The translations under genes and the position numbers were made by a program. A model generated the notes under the pieces. That model ran no database searches. It was given only the letters and a program-made list of their open reading frames with translations, and was not told the origin of the DNA. From assembly GCF_001277195.1 (NCBI RefSeq), contig NZ_CP012268.1:1054001-1118000 (forward strand): a stretch of DNA of 64,000 nt, in the 5' to 3' direction. The first letter of the stretch is position 1. Each line of letters opens with the position of its first letter. This document shows positions 1-10,711 of the stretch, one piece after another. Origin of the DNA: Cronobacter muytjensii ATCC 51329. Its GTDB lineage: Bacteria > Pseudomonadota > Gammaproteobacteria > Enterobacterales > Enterobacteriaceae.

Positions 1-1649
1 TTATCCAGCACCAGCGTCATCTGCGGCGTGGTGACCGCCAGCGTGTTGTTATCCGCGCTTACCACCCAGTTGTTGCGGCGGGCAGGGGAGAAGAGATCTT
101 CGCCCTGCGAATACTCATTCGCTGGCGTGCGCACGTGCAGCAGACGCTGCATCAGGGTCGTCATCACGTCCTGATGATCGGTAAGCTTCGTGACGCGTTG
201 CGCAGGCGTGCCCGGCCAGTGGATAACCAGCGGCACCTGAATACGCGAGCGATCCCAGCCGAAGCTGTCCTGCTGTTTGCCAAGCGGAACGCCGCGGCCT
301 GCGGTGATAATCACGACGGTATTTTCGAGCTTGCCGCTTGATTTAAGGGCGTCCAGCACGCGAGCGATCTGCGCGTCCACATTGCCTGCGGCACGGGCGT
401 AACGGCGCGCGAAGGCCGCCTGTTGGGTATCTTCATTAACGGTAGTGCCGTTGAATGACACCCATGAGAACCAGCGGTTGTCCTCGGAAGCATATTTATT
501 CAGCCAGCTTACCCACTGCGAGGCGGTCTGTTCGTCGCTTTGCGGCTGCGCCGTCGGGAGCGAGAAGTCAGAAAGCAGCGCCTGACGATACAGCGAGCTG
601 CTGAACCCATCGGAAGCGAACAGGCCGAGCTGATAGCCCTGCTGGTTAAGCGCGGTGATGAGCGCCGCCGGAATGCGAGCCGCCAGCACCCCATCCATAT
701 AGCCTGGTGAAATCCCGTAGAACAGGCCGAAAATGCCGTTATCCGCCAGGTTTCCGGAGCTGAAATGCTGGGTAAAGTTAATGTTGTCGCGCGCGAACTG
801 CGCCAGCGACGGCATCTGTTTTTCAAAGCGCGAATAATTCAGACCGTCGACCGTGATAAACAGGACATTATGGCCCGAACCCATATCGCTGTAGCGCAGG
901 TCGCTTAGGGGGTACTGTACGCTGACGGCTTCCGGATCGCCTTGTTCCACCAGTCGGCGCTGATATTCCTGCGCGTCCAGCAGACCATGTTTTTCCAGAA
1001 AACGGCGCGCCGTCATGGGGTACGAGAGCGGCAGGTTCGCGCGCTGCATCGTGACGGGTCGATAGAAATTGGCGTCGGCCCAGATATACATCACATGGGT
1101 GGTAACGAACGACGCGAAAAAGAGCGCCGCCACAGGGCGCGCGTAACGGCGTCGGCGCGTCAGGCTGCGCAGCTTCTGCCAGCTCCAGGTGGCGAACAGC
1201 ATCTCGATAAGCAGAATCACCGGCACCGCGATAAACATCAGCTGCCAGTCGCGTGCCATTTCGCTTTGATCGGGGTTAATCACCACCTGCCAGACCACCG
1301 GATTAATGTGCAGGTGGAAGCGGGTAAAGACTTCGCTGTCGACCAGCAGCAGCGTCATCCCGACGGTCGCGAGAATGGCCGACAGGAAACGCATCAGCCG
1401 CTGCGACATCACGATGAATGTCAGCGGAAAAAGGATAAGCAGATACGTCGCGAAGACCAGAAAGCTAAAATGGCCCACCAGGCTTACGTAAGAGTAAACC
1501 CGGCCCGTCAGCGTCGTGGGCCAGTCGGCGATAAACAGATAGCGGCTACCAAGAACAATCGACAGCAGAATATTGAAAAGAGCGAACCAGTGCCCCCAGC
1601 TTATCATCTGGGAGACTTTTTCACGGTAGCGCTGACGGTTAGTCACCAT
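1..1649 (-). CDS. yejM: YejM/PbgA inner-membrane regulator of lipopolysaccharide synthesis (3' end cut off)
   Basis: About 549 codons are visible, starting with MVTNRQRYREK. The E. coli protein has 586 residues, so roughly the last 36 lie left of the window. The N-terminal part has hydrophobic stretches matching the five transmembrane helices of the family. It is followed by a periplasmic sulfatase/alkaline-phosphatase-like domain ending here near TLVLD. In E. coli YejM (PbgA/LapC) binds LapB and restrains FtsH-driven degradation of LpxC, matching LPS output to need. The ATG at 1647-1649 is the family start and lies 19 bp after yejL, so the two are probably co-transcribed. Identification is by recalled protein similarity across the whole visible length. 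Confidence 0.96.
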   Translation of the reverse strand, partial: MVTNRQRYREKVSQMISWGHWFALFNILLSIVLGSRYLFIADWPTTLTGRVYSYVSLVGHFSFLVFATYLLILFPLTFIVMSQRLMRFLSAILATVGMTLLLVDSEVFTRFHLHINPVVWQVVINPDQSEMARDWQLMFIAVPVILLIEMLFATWSWQKLRSLTRRRRYARPVAALFFASFVTTHVMYIWADANFYRPVTMQRANLPLSYPMTARRFLEKHGLLDAQEYQRRLVEQGDPEAVSVQYPLSDLRYSDMGSGHNVLFITVDGLNYSRFEKQMPSLAQFARDNINFTQHFSSGNLADNGIFGLFYGISPGYMDGVLAARIPAALITALNQQGYQLGLFASDGFSSSLYRQALLSDFSLPTAQPQSDEQTASQWVSWLNKYASEDNRWFSWVSFNGTTVNEDTQQAAFARRYARAAGNVDAQIARVLDALKSSGKLENTVVIITAGRGVPLGKQQDSFGWDRSRIQVPLVIHWPGTPAQRVTKLTDHQDVMTTLMQRLLHVRTPANEYSQGEDLFSPARRNNWVVSADNNTLAVTTPQMTLVLD

Positions 1650-1668
1650 AGCTTTTTAACGTTCTTCC

Positions 1669-1896
1669 TTAATGCGCGTTATCGTCGCGAATGGAGGATT
1701 GCAACGCCTCCGCGAAGGAGCGCGCCAGCGTCTTGCGCTGCGCGGGGGCCACGCTGTTATTGATAACATTGGTGACCATGTTCCCCAGCACCATCAGGGA
1801 AAGGTCGGTCGGCGCCTTGTGCTTTGACAGCACGCTCGCCAGTTCAGTCAGTAATTCTTCAACGCGTTCATCACTATAGCGGGATAGTTGTGGCAT
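1669..1896 (-). CDS. yejL: UPF0352 family protein YejL
   Basis: A 75-residue protein starting MPQLSRYSDERVEELL, the length and start of E. coli YejL. It is small, helical and without a signal peptide or membrane segment. It belongs to the UPF0352 family, whose function is unknown to me. It lies directly upstream of yejM on the same strand and is divergent from yejK across about 134 bp that must hold both promoters. The conserved yejL-yejM pairing suggests co-expression, but no functional link can be read from the sequence. Confidence 0.95.
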   Translation of the reverse strand: MPQLSRYSDERVEELLTELASVLSKHKAPTDLSLMVLGNMVTNVINNSVAPAQRKTLARSFAEALQSSIRDDNAH

Positions 1897-2030
1897 AACT
1901 CAACATCAGTTTGTTCAGGAAAGTCCAATATCTTACCGTAGCAGTGGCTTTATTTCTGCATTTTTATCTGCGGTTGCGCAGGACGGCAGGCAGTGGTTGA
2001 ATACGCCCCTGCCCAACAGGAGAGTTTATC

Positions 2031-3035
2031 ATGAGTCTGGATATCAACCAGATTGCCTTACATCAGTTAATTAAGCGCGATGAGCAGAATCTGGAGCTTA
2101 TCCTGCGCGACTCGCTGCTTGAACCAGGCAATACCGTTACGGAAATGATGGCCGAGCTGCACCGCGTCTACAGCGCGAAAAGCAAAGCCTACGGCCTTTT
2201 TAACGAAGAGAGCGAACTTGCCGAGGCGCTGCGCCAGTGCCGTCGCGGCGATGACGATTTCCTGGCGTTCAGCCGCGCGGCCACCGGTCGCCTGCGCGAT
2301 GAGCTGGCGAAATACCCGTTTGCGGACGGCGGCGTCGTGCTGTTCTGTCACTATCGTTATCTGGCGGTGGAGTATCTGCTGGTGGCGGTGCTGAACAACC
2401 TGAGCAGCATGCGTGTTAACGAACAGCTCGATATCAGCACCACGCACTATCTTGATATTAACCATGCCGATATTGTCGCGCGCATCGATCTGACCGAATG
2501 GGAAACGAATCCGGAGTCGACCCGCTACCTGACGTTCCTCAAAGGGCGCGTCGGGCGCAAAGTCGCCGATTTCTTTATGGATTTCCTGGGCGCGAGCGTC
2601 GGTCTTGATACCAAAGCGCAGAACCGCGGGCTGTTGCAGGCGCTGGACGATTTCACCGCCGAGGCGCAGCTCGATAAAGCCGAGCGTCAGAATGTGCGCG
2701 CGCAGGTCTACAGCTACTGCAATGAACAACTGCAGGCGGGCGAAGAGATTGCACTCTCTGAACTCTCAAAAGAGCTGCCGAATTTCGGTGAGAAAAGCTT
2801 CCAGGAGTTTACGGCGGAGCAGGGCTATGAGCTGGAAGAGACGTTCCCGGCGGATCGCAGCACGCTGCGCCAGCTCACTAAATACGCCGGCAGCGGCGGC
2901 GGGCTGACGATTAACTTTGACGCCATGCTGCTGGGCGAACGTATTTTCTGGGATCCGGCGACCGACACGCTGACTATCAAAGGCACGCCGCCGAACCTGC
3001 GGGATCAGCTGCAGCGCCGCCTGTCCGGGAAATAA
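2031..3035 (+). CDS. yejK: Nucleoid-associated protein YejK (NdpA, NA37 family)
   Basis: A 334-residue protein starting MSLDINQIALHQLIKRDEQNLEL, matching E. coli YejK (335 residues) from end to end. The family (37-kDa nucleoid-associated protein, NA37) was found attached to the E. coli nucleoid; its biochemical role is not settled. The start ATG follows an AGGAGAG ribosome-binding site seven bases upstream. The gene is divergent from yejL and ends before two hairpins shared with convergent rplY. Nothing is truncated. Confidence 0.96.
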   Translation: MSLDINQIALHQLIKRDEQNLELILRDSLLEPGNTVTEMMAELHRVYSAKSKAYGLFNEESELAEALRQCRRGDDDFLAFSRAATGRLRDELAKYPFADGGVVLFCHYRYLAVEYLLVAVLNNLSSMRVNEQLDISTTHYLDINHADIVARIDLTEWETNPESTRYLTFLKGRVGRKVADFFMDFLGASVGLDTKAQNRGLLQALDDFTAEAQLDKAERQNVRAQVYSYCNEQLQAGEEIALSELSKELPNFGEKSFQEFTAEQGYELEETFPADRSTLRQLTKYAGSGGGLTINFDAMLLGERIFWDPATDTLTIKGTPPNLRDQLQRRLSGK

Positions 3036-3050
3036 GCGTCAGGCATGAAA

Positions 3051-3076
3051 AAGGGCGCACGCGTCGCCCTTATTTT
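3051..3076 (+). terminator. Rho-independent terminator after yejK
   Basis: Arms AAGGGCG (3051-3057) and CGCCCTT (3065-3071) enclose a 7-nt loop and are followed by ATTTTCC. It lies 16 bp after the yejK stop. Confidence 0.7.
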
Positions 3077-3090
3077 CCTGAATATCAGGC

Positions 3091-3122
3091 AAAAAAAACG
3101 CCGCATAGCGCGGCGTTTTTTC
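3091..3122. terminator. Bidirectional terminator between convergent yejK and rplY
   Basis: Arms AACGCCGC (3097-3104) and GCGGCGTT (3110-3117) are flanked by eight A on the left and six or more T on the right. It can therefore end transcripts from both sides. It sits between the two stop codons. Confidence 0.85.
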
Positions 3123-3133
3123 TTTCATCGCAC

Positions 3134-3418
3134 TTACGCGCGAACGAAATCGATGTGGTGCAGTTTCGGTTTGTACGGGTGACGCTGTACAGCCTGAACT
3201 TTTACCTTAACTTCTTTGCCATCGATAGCCAGAGTCAGCACTTCGCTGTAGAACTCCGGTTTAGCCTGCATGTTCATCACTTTGTCGTGGTCCAGTTCGA
3301 TTGCAACCGGAGCCTCGGTGCCACCGTAAACGATAGCCGGGAACTTGTTGGCGTGACGCAGGCGGCGGCTCGCACCCTTACCCTGCTCTTTACGTACTTC
3401 AGCGTTGATAGTAAACAT
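3134..3418 (-). CDS. rplY: 50S ribosomal protein L25
   Basis: Starting at MFTINAEVRKEQGKGASRR the protein has 94 residues, the exact E. coli length. L25 binds 5S rRNA in the central protuberance of the large subunit. This is the short, single-domain form without the C-terminal TL5/CTC extension. An ATG six bases further upstream would add only Met-Ser. An AAGAGAG ribosome-binding site is correctly spaced from the inner ATG at 3416-3418, which is also the family start. The gene is monocistronic with the bidirectional terminator downstream. Confidence 0.97.
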   Translation of the reverse strand: MFTINAEVRKEQGKGASRRLRHANKFPAIVYGGTEAPVAIELDHDKVMNMQAKPEFYSEVLTLAIDGKEVKVKVQAVQRHPYKPKLHHIDFVRA

Positions 3419-3544
3419 TGACATCTCTCTTAATAAAGAAGCCTGTTACAGGCGACCCAGCAACAGGTAAATGACTGGCTTTGCGGATGCAAAAGCGGGC
3501 GGCATTATAGCCATTTGAGCGCGCAGGGGCAATGAAAACCGCCG

Positions 3545-5305
3545 TTAACCGCGTAATTCATTAGCGCGCCGGAAGCGGCCATTGTAGTCGAACACCTTTT
3601 CACGCACCTGCCAGTACTGGCCTTTGAGCCTTGCCACCACAAAATCCGGATGGCGCAGCAGCGCCTGCTGGGCCACGATGTCGTTGACGGTTATCCAGCG
3701 CAGCGGCACGCCCGGCGTGCGGGTGTGCGGGCGGATAAACAGCTGTTCAAAAGCGGTGCGCTGCGCGGGCGTCTGCAGACGAAAACGCTCGCTGACATCC
3801 GCGCCATCTTCGTCGTAATAAGTCACCTTCAGCCATTCGCCTTTCTCATCAGCGCCCGGCTGAAGCTGCATGCCGCTACAGCGCAGCACCAGCGCGTCTT
3901 TGAGCTTCAGCGCCGCTTTTAGCATATCGTCCGGGTCCACCAGGACCTCGTTGCACTCGCGACAGCGCCGCGCCGCGATGTCGTTCTCCGCGTTGCAGTG
4001 CGGGCAGTTTTTAAAACGGAAACGGTAGTCGCACTGCTCGCGGTGGCCGTCGTCATCCTCAAACCAGCCCTGACAGCGCCGGCCGAAATGTTCAATCAGC
4101 GTGCCGTCAGCGGTGGTTTTGCCCCAGAACGTATTGGCTAAACCGCAGGCGGGGCAGAAGACCTGCACCGGCACGTTGTCGCTTTTGCCCTTCGGCGCGC
4201 CCACTTCCGGCGCGTACAGATCGTGCGGGTTACCCGCGTAATCAAGGATCAGGCAGTCGGTTTTGCCAGGCGACAAGCGCAGCCCGCGCCCGACAATCTG
4301 CTGATACAGGCTGACCGATTCGGTCGGGCGCAGGATAGCGATTAAATCCACATGCGGCGCGTCAAAACCCGTGGTGAGCACCGCCACGTTTACCAAAAAG
4401 CGCAACTGCTGGGCTTTAAACGCTTCAATAATAGCATCGCGCTCGCGCCCCGGCGTTTCGCCGGTAATGAGCGCCGCTTCGCCCGCAGGCAGCAGGCCCG
4501 TAATTTCACGGGCGTGCTCGACGGTGGCGGCGAAAATCATCACGCCGCGCCGGTCGGTGGCAAATTCGACAATCTGGCTCACGATATGCGGCGTAATACG
4601 CCGCTGCTGTTTCAGCTCCCGGTTGAGATCGGCTTCGCTGAACAACCCGTTGCTCTGGGCCTGCAGGCGACTGAAATCGTACTGCACCACCGGCATGTCG
4701 AGGCGTTCTGGCGGCGTCAGGTAGCCATGCTTAATCATATAGCGCAGCGGCAGCTCGTAGATGCAGTCGCGGAACAGCGCTTTTTCATCGCCGCGCACCA
4801 TGCCGTGATAGTGGAACTGATAAATCCAGCCTTTGCCGAGGCGAAACGGCGTGGCGGTCAGCCCCAGCAGCCGCAGGCGCGGATTCTGCTTACGCAGGTG
4901 CGTGAGGATCTGCTGATACTGGCTGTCGTCATCATCGCTGATGCGATGGCATTCATCGACAATCACCAGCGAGAATTCGCCCTGAAAATGGTCGAGGTTG
5001 CGCGCCACCGACTGCACGCTGCCGAACACCACTTTACCGTGGCTCTCTTTGCGCGCGAGGCCCGCCGCGTAGATATCGGCTTCCAGCCCCAGCGCCAGAT
5101 ATTTGGCATGGTTTTGGGCCACCAGCTCTTTAACATGGGCGAGCACCAGCACGCGGCCGCGCGCGAGCCGCGCCAGTTCGGCGATAACCAGGCTTTTGCC
5201 GGCGCCGGTCGGCAGGACGATCGCCGCTGGCGCGTCGTGGCGGCGAAAATGGTTCAGGGTGGCATCCACCGCTTCGCGCTGATAGGGACGTAAAGTAAAG
5301 GACAT
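3545..5305 (-). CDS. radD: RadD, superfamily 2 helicase-like ATPase in DNA repair
   Basis: With the start at MSFTLRPYQREAV the protein has 586 residues, as in E. coli RadD (YejH). Walker A PTGAGKS has its lysine at residue 37, followed by the DECH box (VDECHRI) and the helicase C-terminal motif VGRGLRL. The C-terminal half has paired cysteines (CPACG, CPHCN, CREC) that form zinc ribbons. RadD helps recover from double-strand breaks and interacts with RecA and SSB in E. coli. An in-frame extension upstream to 5374 is open but not conserved, so I reject it. The gene is divergent from rsuA. Confidence 0.95.
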   Translation of the reverse strand: MSFTLRPYQREAVDATLNHFRRHDAPAAIVLPTGAGKSLVIAELARLARGRVLVLAHVKELVAQNHAKYLALGLEADIYAAGLARKESHGKVVFGSVQSVARNLDHFQGEFSLVIVDECHRISDDDDSQYQQILTHLRKQNPRLRLLGLTATPFRLGKGWIYQFHYHGMVRGDEKALFRDCIYELPLRYMIKHGYLTPPERLDMPVVQYDFSRLQAQSNGLFSEADLNRELKQQRRITPHIVSQIVEFATDRRGVMIFAATVEHAREITGLLPAGEAALITGETPGRERDAIIEAFKAQQLRFLVNVAVLTTGFDAPHVDLIAILRPTESVSLYQQIVGRGLRLSPGKTDCLILDYAGNPHDLYAPEVGAPKGKSDNVPVQVFCPACGLANTFWGKTTADGTLIEHFGRRCQGWFEDDDGHREQCDYRFRFKNCPHCNAENDIAARRCRECNEVLVDPDDMLKAALKLKDALVLRCSGMQLQPGADEKGEWLKVTYYDEDGADVSERFRLQTPAQRTAFEQLFIRPHTRTPGVPLRWITVNDIVAQQALLRHPDFVVARLKGQYWQVREKVFDYNGRFRRANELRG

Positions 5306-5449
5306 GGGCCTGTCAGAAAAAGGGATCACGCTAATATTATGCCACGAATCAATTTCATCTTGTGAGCGGGCCATTGCCCGTTATACTGACCGCTCTGATT
5401 CCGCTTCATGAATGTTGACGGGCGCCTTGCCCGCCCCGCGTCGGAACTG

Positions 5450-5491
5450 CATCAACAGGCTTATAAACGTCAACAACAGGCTTATAAACGT
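5450..5491 (+). repeat. 21-bp tandem duplication in the rsuA leader
   Basis: Two adjacent copies, 5450-5470 and 5471-5491, differ at one base. The shared perfect core is CAACAGGCTTATAAACGT (5453-5470 and 5474-5491). The second copy ends two bases before the rsuA ATG and carries the only purine-rich AGG that could pair with 16S rRNA. The duplication therefore repeats the translation-initiation region. Confidence 0.9.
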
Positions 5492-5492
5492 A

Positions 5493-6200
5493 ATGCGACT
5501 TGATAAATTTATCGCCCAGCAGCTTGGCGTCAGCCGCGCTATTGCTTCCCGTGAAATTCGCGCCAGCCGGGTGACGGTGAATGGCGACATTGTAAAAGAC
5601 AGCGCTTTTAAACTGCTGCCGGACCACGACGTCGAATATGACGGCAATCCGCTGACCCAGCAGAACGGCCCGCGCTATTTTATGCTGAATAAACCGCAGG
5701 GCTACGTCTGCTCGACTGACGATCCGGATCACCCGACGGTGCTCTATTTCCTCGACGAGCCGGTCGCCCATAAGCTGCACGCCGCCGGGCGTCTGGATAT
5801 TGACACCACCGGGTTGGTGCTGATGACCGACGACGGCCAGTGGTCGCACCGCATTACGTCGCCGCGCCACCACTGCGAGAAAACGTATCGGGTGACGCTC
5901 GAGTCGCCGGTGGCGGACGACACCGCCGCATTGTTTGCAAAAGGCGTACAGCTGCATAACGAAAAAGATCTCACCAAACCCGCGCAGCTTGAGGTGATCA
6001 CCCCGACTGAGGTTCGTCTGACCATCAGCGAAGGGCGCTACCATCAGGTGAAGCGCATGTTTGCGGCGGTAGGCAACCATGTCGTCGGCCTGCACCGCGA
6101 GCGTATCGGGGCGATTGAACTCGACCCTGCGCTGGAACCTGGCGAATATCGTCCGTTAACCGAAGACGAAATTGCCAGCGTTGGCATGCCGTCGCGCTAA
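5493..6200 (+). CDS. rsuA: 16S rRNA pseudouridine(516) synthase RsuA
   Basis: The protein has 235 residues from MRLDKFIAQQLGVSR; the E. coli protein has 231. An N-terminal S4 RNA-binding domain (about residues 1-60) is followed by the RsuA/RluB/E/F catalytic domain. The signature GRLDIDTTG puts the nucleophilic aspartate at residue 102, as in E. coli. It makes pseudouridine 516 in 16S rRNA. The frame is open back to 5412, but that stretch only translates the 21-bp leader duplication. The conserved start is the ATG at 5493. bcr follows 15 bp after the stop, so the two probably form an operon. Confidence 0.96.
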   Translation: MRLDKFIAQQLGVSRAIASREIRASRVTVNGDIVKDSAFKLLPDHDVEYDGNPLTQQNGPRYFMLNKPQGYVCSTDDPDHPTVLYFLDEPVAHKLHAAGRLDIDTTGLVLMTDDGQWSHRITSPRHHCEKTYRVTLESPVADDTAALFAKGVQLHNEKDLTKPAQLEVITPTEVRLTISEGRYHQVKRMFAAVGNHVVGLHRERIGAIELDPALEPGEYRPLTEDEIASVGMPSR

Positions 6201-6215
6201 ATTCAGGAGCATATT

Positions 6216-7412
6216 GTGACCACCAGGCAGAATTCGTCGCTGGGTATTGTGTTTATTCTTGGCCTGCTGGCCATGCTGATGCCGCTCTCTATCGATATGT
6301 ACCTGCCGGCGCTGCCGGTTATCGCAAACGAGTTTGGCGTCGAGGCGGGCAGCGCCCAGATGACGCTCAGCACCTATATTCTGGGCTTCGCTATCGGGCA
6401 ACTGTTTTATGGCCCGATGGCCGACAGTCTGGGACGTAAGCCGGTGATCCTCGGCGGCACGCTGATTTTCGCGGCGGCCGCTATCGCCTGTGCGCTCGCG
6501 CAGACTATCGATCAACTGATTTATATGCGCTTCCTGCACGGGCTCTCTGCTGCGGCGGCGAGCGTCGTTATCAACGCCCTGATGCGCGATATCTATCCGA
6601 AGGAAGAGTTCTCGCGCATGATGTCCTTTGTGATGCTGGTGACCACCATCGCGCCGCTGCTGGCGCCGATGGCGGGCGGCGCCGTGCTGGTCTGGTTCAA
6701 CTGGCATATCATCTTCTGGATCCTCGCCGTACTGGCGCTGCTGGCCTGCGCCATGATCTTCTTTCTTATACGTGAAACGCTGCCGGTGGAGCGCCGCCAG
6801 AAGTTTCACTTTCGCACCACGCTTGGTAACTTCGCCACGCTGTTTCGACATAAACGCGTACTGAGCTATATGCTGGCGAGCGGTTTTAGCTTTGCGGGCA
6901 TGTTCTCGTTTTTAAGCGCCGGACCGTTTGTTTATATTGAGCTCAACCACGTTTCGCCCCAGCATTTCGGCTATTACTTTGCGCTCAATATTGTGTTCCT
7001 GTTTGTGATGACCATCATCAACAGCCGCTTTGTGCGCCGCGTCGGGGCGCTGAAGATGTTCCGCGCCGGGCTGTTTATTCAGTTCGCGATGGCGGTGTGG
7101 CTGGTGTTAAGCGCGCAGTTTGATGTCGGTTTCTGGTCGCTGGTGCTTGGCGTGGCCGCGTTTGTCGGCTGCGTTTCGCTGGTGGCGTCTAACGCGATGG
7201 CGGTTATTCTGGATGAGTTCCCGCATATGGCAGGTACGGCCTCGTCGCTCGCGGGGACGTTCCGCTTCGGCATCGGCGCCATCATGGGCGCGCTGCTCTC
7301 CATGGCGACCTTCAATTCCGCGTGGCCGATGCTGCTCTCGATTTTCTTCTGCGCCACCTGCTCGATTCTTTTCTACCTTTACGCCAGCCGGCCGCGTCGT
7401 CGCGCCGCATGA
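6216..7412 (+). CDS. bcr: Bcr/CflA family multidrug efflux transporter
   Basis: A 398-residue major-facilitator protein with 12 predicted membrane segments, matching E. coli Bcr (396 residues) throughout. It contains the MFS motif A region near YGPMADSLGRKPV. Bcr exports bicyclomycin, sulfonamides and some dipeptides by proton antiport in the inner membrane. The start is GTG at 6216, preceded by CAGGAG with 6-nt spacing. No ATG gives the conserved N-terminus MTTRQNSS. It lies just downstream of rsuA and ends at a strong terminator. Confidence 0.95.
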   Translation: MTTRQNSSLGIVFILGLLAMLMPLSIDMYLPALPVIANEFGVEAGSAQMTLSTYILGFAIGQLFYGPMADSLGRKPVILGGTLIFAAAAIACALAQTIDQLIYMRFLHGLSAAAASVVINALMRDIYPKEEFSRMMSFVMLVTTIAPLLAPMAGGAVLVWFNWHIIFWILAVLALLACAMIFFLIRETLPVERRQKFHFRTTLGNFATLFRHKRVLSYMLASGFSFAGMFSFLSAGPFVYIELNHVSPQHFGYYFALNIVFLFVMTIINSRFVRRVGALKMFRAGLFIQFAMAVWLVLSAQFDVGFWSLVLGVAAFVGCVSLVASNAMAVILDEFPHMAGTASSLAGTFRFGIGAIMGALLSMATFNSAWPMLLSIFFCATCSILFYLYASRPRRRAA

Positions 7413-7419
7413 TCCTTCC

Positions 7420-7447
7420 GGGGGAGGTTTTCTCCCCCCCATTTTTT
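7420..7447 (+). terminator. Rho-independent terminator after bcr
   Basis: GGGGGAG (7420-7426), a 5-nt loop and CTCCCCC (7432-7438) precede a run of six T. It lies 8 bp after the bcr stop codon. Confidence 0.85.
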
Positions 7448-7746
7448 CTCCCTGACTGTCTGCGCGATGTCCATCGTCTGCGGGGTATTTGTTTCTCGAA
7501 TGTAAAAGTAAAGCATGTAAAAAGTCACAGCCTTGTATTAAAAAAGGTTGTGTCAGGGCGCAGAACGGGGTACATATAGCGCCAAAATGGGAGCCAACGC
7601 ACAAAATAACCGCCTCGCTGATGAGGAAATAACCCGTCTGCGCTCGCCATGAAACCGTTTTCTTTGTTGACGCGATCACTTTTTGTCAACATGTGTTAAT
7701 CTTTATGTGAATGACTTGTAAAATTTATGTTTCCGGGGACACTATC
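7448..7746 (+). promoter_or_regulatory. Gene-free leader region of yejG with an inverted repeat
   Basis: About 300 bp without a gene I can support. It holds an inverted repeat, TGTTGAC (7665-7671) and GTCAACA (7685-7691), separated by 13 bp, about 60 bp before the yejG start. A TTGTCA inside the right arm (7684-7689) could serve as a -35 element. I cannot name a regulator for it. Confidence 0.4.
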
Positions 7747-8091
7747 TTGAATACGCTACAACTCTCAATCATTCATCGCTTGCCGCAGAGCTATCGGTGG
7801 AGTACGGGTTTTGCCGGTTCAAAAGTTGAACCGATTCCGCACCAGGGGCCGGATTGCGACAACTGTCTGGTGGGCTTACGCCTCCTGAGCCCGGATGGTG
7901 AAAAAGCCTGGCCGGTCATGCATAAGCTCAGCCAGGCGCTGAGCGATATCTCGGTAGATTGTTCTGTTCTGGAGTGTGAAGGCGAGCCGTGTCTGTTTGT
8001 GAATCATCAGGACGAATTTGCGGCCACCTGCCGTCTGAAGAACTTCGGCGTGGCTATCGCTGAACCGTTTTCCGGCCAGAATCCTTTCTGA
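7747..8091 (+). CDS. yejG: YejG family protein, probable TTG start
   Basis: From the TTG at 7747 the protein has 114 residues, exactly the length of E. coli YejG. It aligns with it from the second residue (NTLQLSIIHRLPQ versus TSLQLSIVHRLPQ). A GGGGA motif about eight bases upstream supports this start. The upstream ATG at 7711 would add 12 unconserved residues. The family is enterobacterial; in E. coli yejG has been linked to growth with aminoglycosides, but its mechanism is unknown. It is convergent with yejF, with only three bases between the two stop codons and no terminator. Confidence 0.88.
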   Translation: MNTLQLSIIHRLPQSYRWSTGFAGSKVEPIPHQGPDCDNCLVGLRLLSPDGEKAWPVMHKLSQALSDISVDCSVLECEGEPCLFVNHQDEFAATCRLKNFGVAIAEPFSGQNPF

Positions 8092-8094
8092 ACG

Positions 8095-9684
<1,590 letters not shown>

Positions 9685-9685
9685 A

Positions 9686-10711
9686 TCAGACCGCCTTACT
9701 CGGATCAAAGGCGTCGCGAACCGCTTCGCCGATAAAAATTAACAGCGACAGTAAAATCGCCAGCGAGAAGAAGGCGGTCAGCCCAAGCCAGGGCGCTTCA
9801 AGGTTATTTTTGCCCTGCAGGAGCAGTTCGCCGAGCGACGGCGAGCCTAACGGTAACCCAAAGCCCAGAAAATCAAGCTCTGTCAGCACGGTAATCGAGC
9901 CGCAAAGAATAAACGGCAGAAACGTCAGCGTCGCCACCATCGCATTGGGCAGCATATGACGCCAGATGATAGCCCTGTCGCTGACGCCCAGCGCCTGGGC
10001 GGCGCGAATATAGTCAAAGTTGCGGGTGCGCAGAAATTCGGCGCGCACCACGCCCACCAGCGTCATCCAGCCAAACAGCACCGTAATCAGCAGCAACCAC
10101 CAGAAACCCGGTTGCACCACGCTTGAGAGCAAAATTATCAGGAACAGCGTCGGCATGCCCGACCAGATTTCAATAAAACGCTGGCCGAACAGATCGATTC
10201 TGCCTCCGTAGTAGCCCTGAACGGCCCCAACGGTAATGCCGATGACGCTCGCACATATCGTCAGCATCAGCCCGAACAGCAGCGAGATGCGCGTGCCGTA
10301 GAGAATGCGCGCCAGCACGTCGCCGCCGTTGGCGTCAGTACCGAGCCAGTTTTGTGCTGACGGCGGGGCGGGGAAGGGGCGCTCGGAGGCGAAGTTAATC
10401 GCGGTGCCGCTGAATCTTATTGGCGCCCAGAGCACCCAGCCGTTGTCCTGTAACCGTTGGCGCAGCCAGGGATCCTGATAATCAGCGGGCGTCGCGAGCG
10501 GGCCGCCGAAATCGCTCTCGCTATAGGCAGTGACCAGCGGGAAATACCAGTGGTCCTGATAGCGCACCGCCAGCGGTTTATCGTTGGCGATAAGCTCCGA
10601 AAACAGGCTCAACACAAAAATGACCGCGAAAATCCACAGCGACCAGTAACCGCGCCGGTTATGGCGAAACCGCGCCCATCGCGCCTGATTCACCGGATTC
10701 AATCCCCTCAT
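9686..10711 (-). CDS. yejE: Peptide ABC importer permease YejE
   Basis: A 341-residue inner-membrane permease, the same length as E. coli YejE. An N-terminal membrane segment (RGYWSLWIFAVIFVLS) precedes a periplasmic insert. Then comes the DppC-type permease core with the EAA-like loop around RAAQALGVSDRAIIWRHMLPNA, which contacts the ATPase. Its ATG overlaps the yejB stop by four bases (ATGA), indicating translational coupling. It pairs with YejB as a heterodimeric channel. Confidence 0.95.
   Translation of the reverse strand: MRGLNPVNQARWARFRHNRRGYWSLWIFAVIFVLSLFSELIANDKPLAVRYQDHWYFPLVTAYSESDFGGPLATPADYQDPWLRQRLQDNGWVLWAPIRFSGTAINFASERPFPAPPSAQNWLGTDANGGDVLARILYGTRISLLFGLMLTICASVIGITVGAVQGYYGGRIDLFGQRFIEIWSGMPTLFLIILLSSVVQPGFWWLLLITVLFGWMTLVGVVRAEFLRTRNFDYIRAAQALGVSDRAIIWRHMLPNAMVATLTFLPFILCGSITVLTELDFLGFGLPLGSPSLGELLLQGKNNLEAPWLGLTAFFSLAILLSLLIFIGEAVRDAFDPSKAV

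Noticed and set aside
942..1763. 273-codon frame antisense to yejM and yejL
   Set aside because: Both minus-strand genes are conserved; the plus-strand product has no domain.
3049..3122. Two hairpins considered as a REP or riboswitch
   Set aside because: Each has a simple stem followed by T runs between convergent genes, which fits terminators.
5412..5492. N-terminal extension of rsuA
   Set aside because: It translates only the leader duplication; the family starts at MRLDKF.
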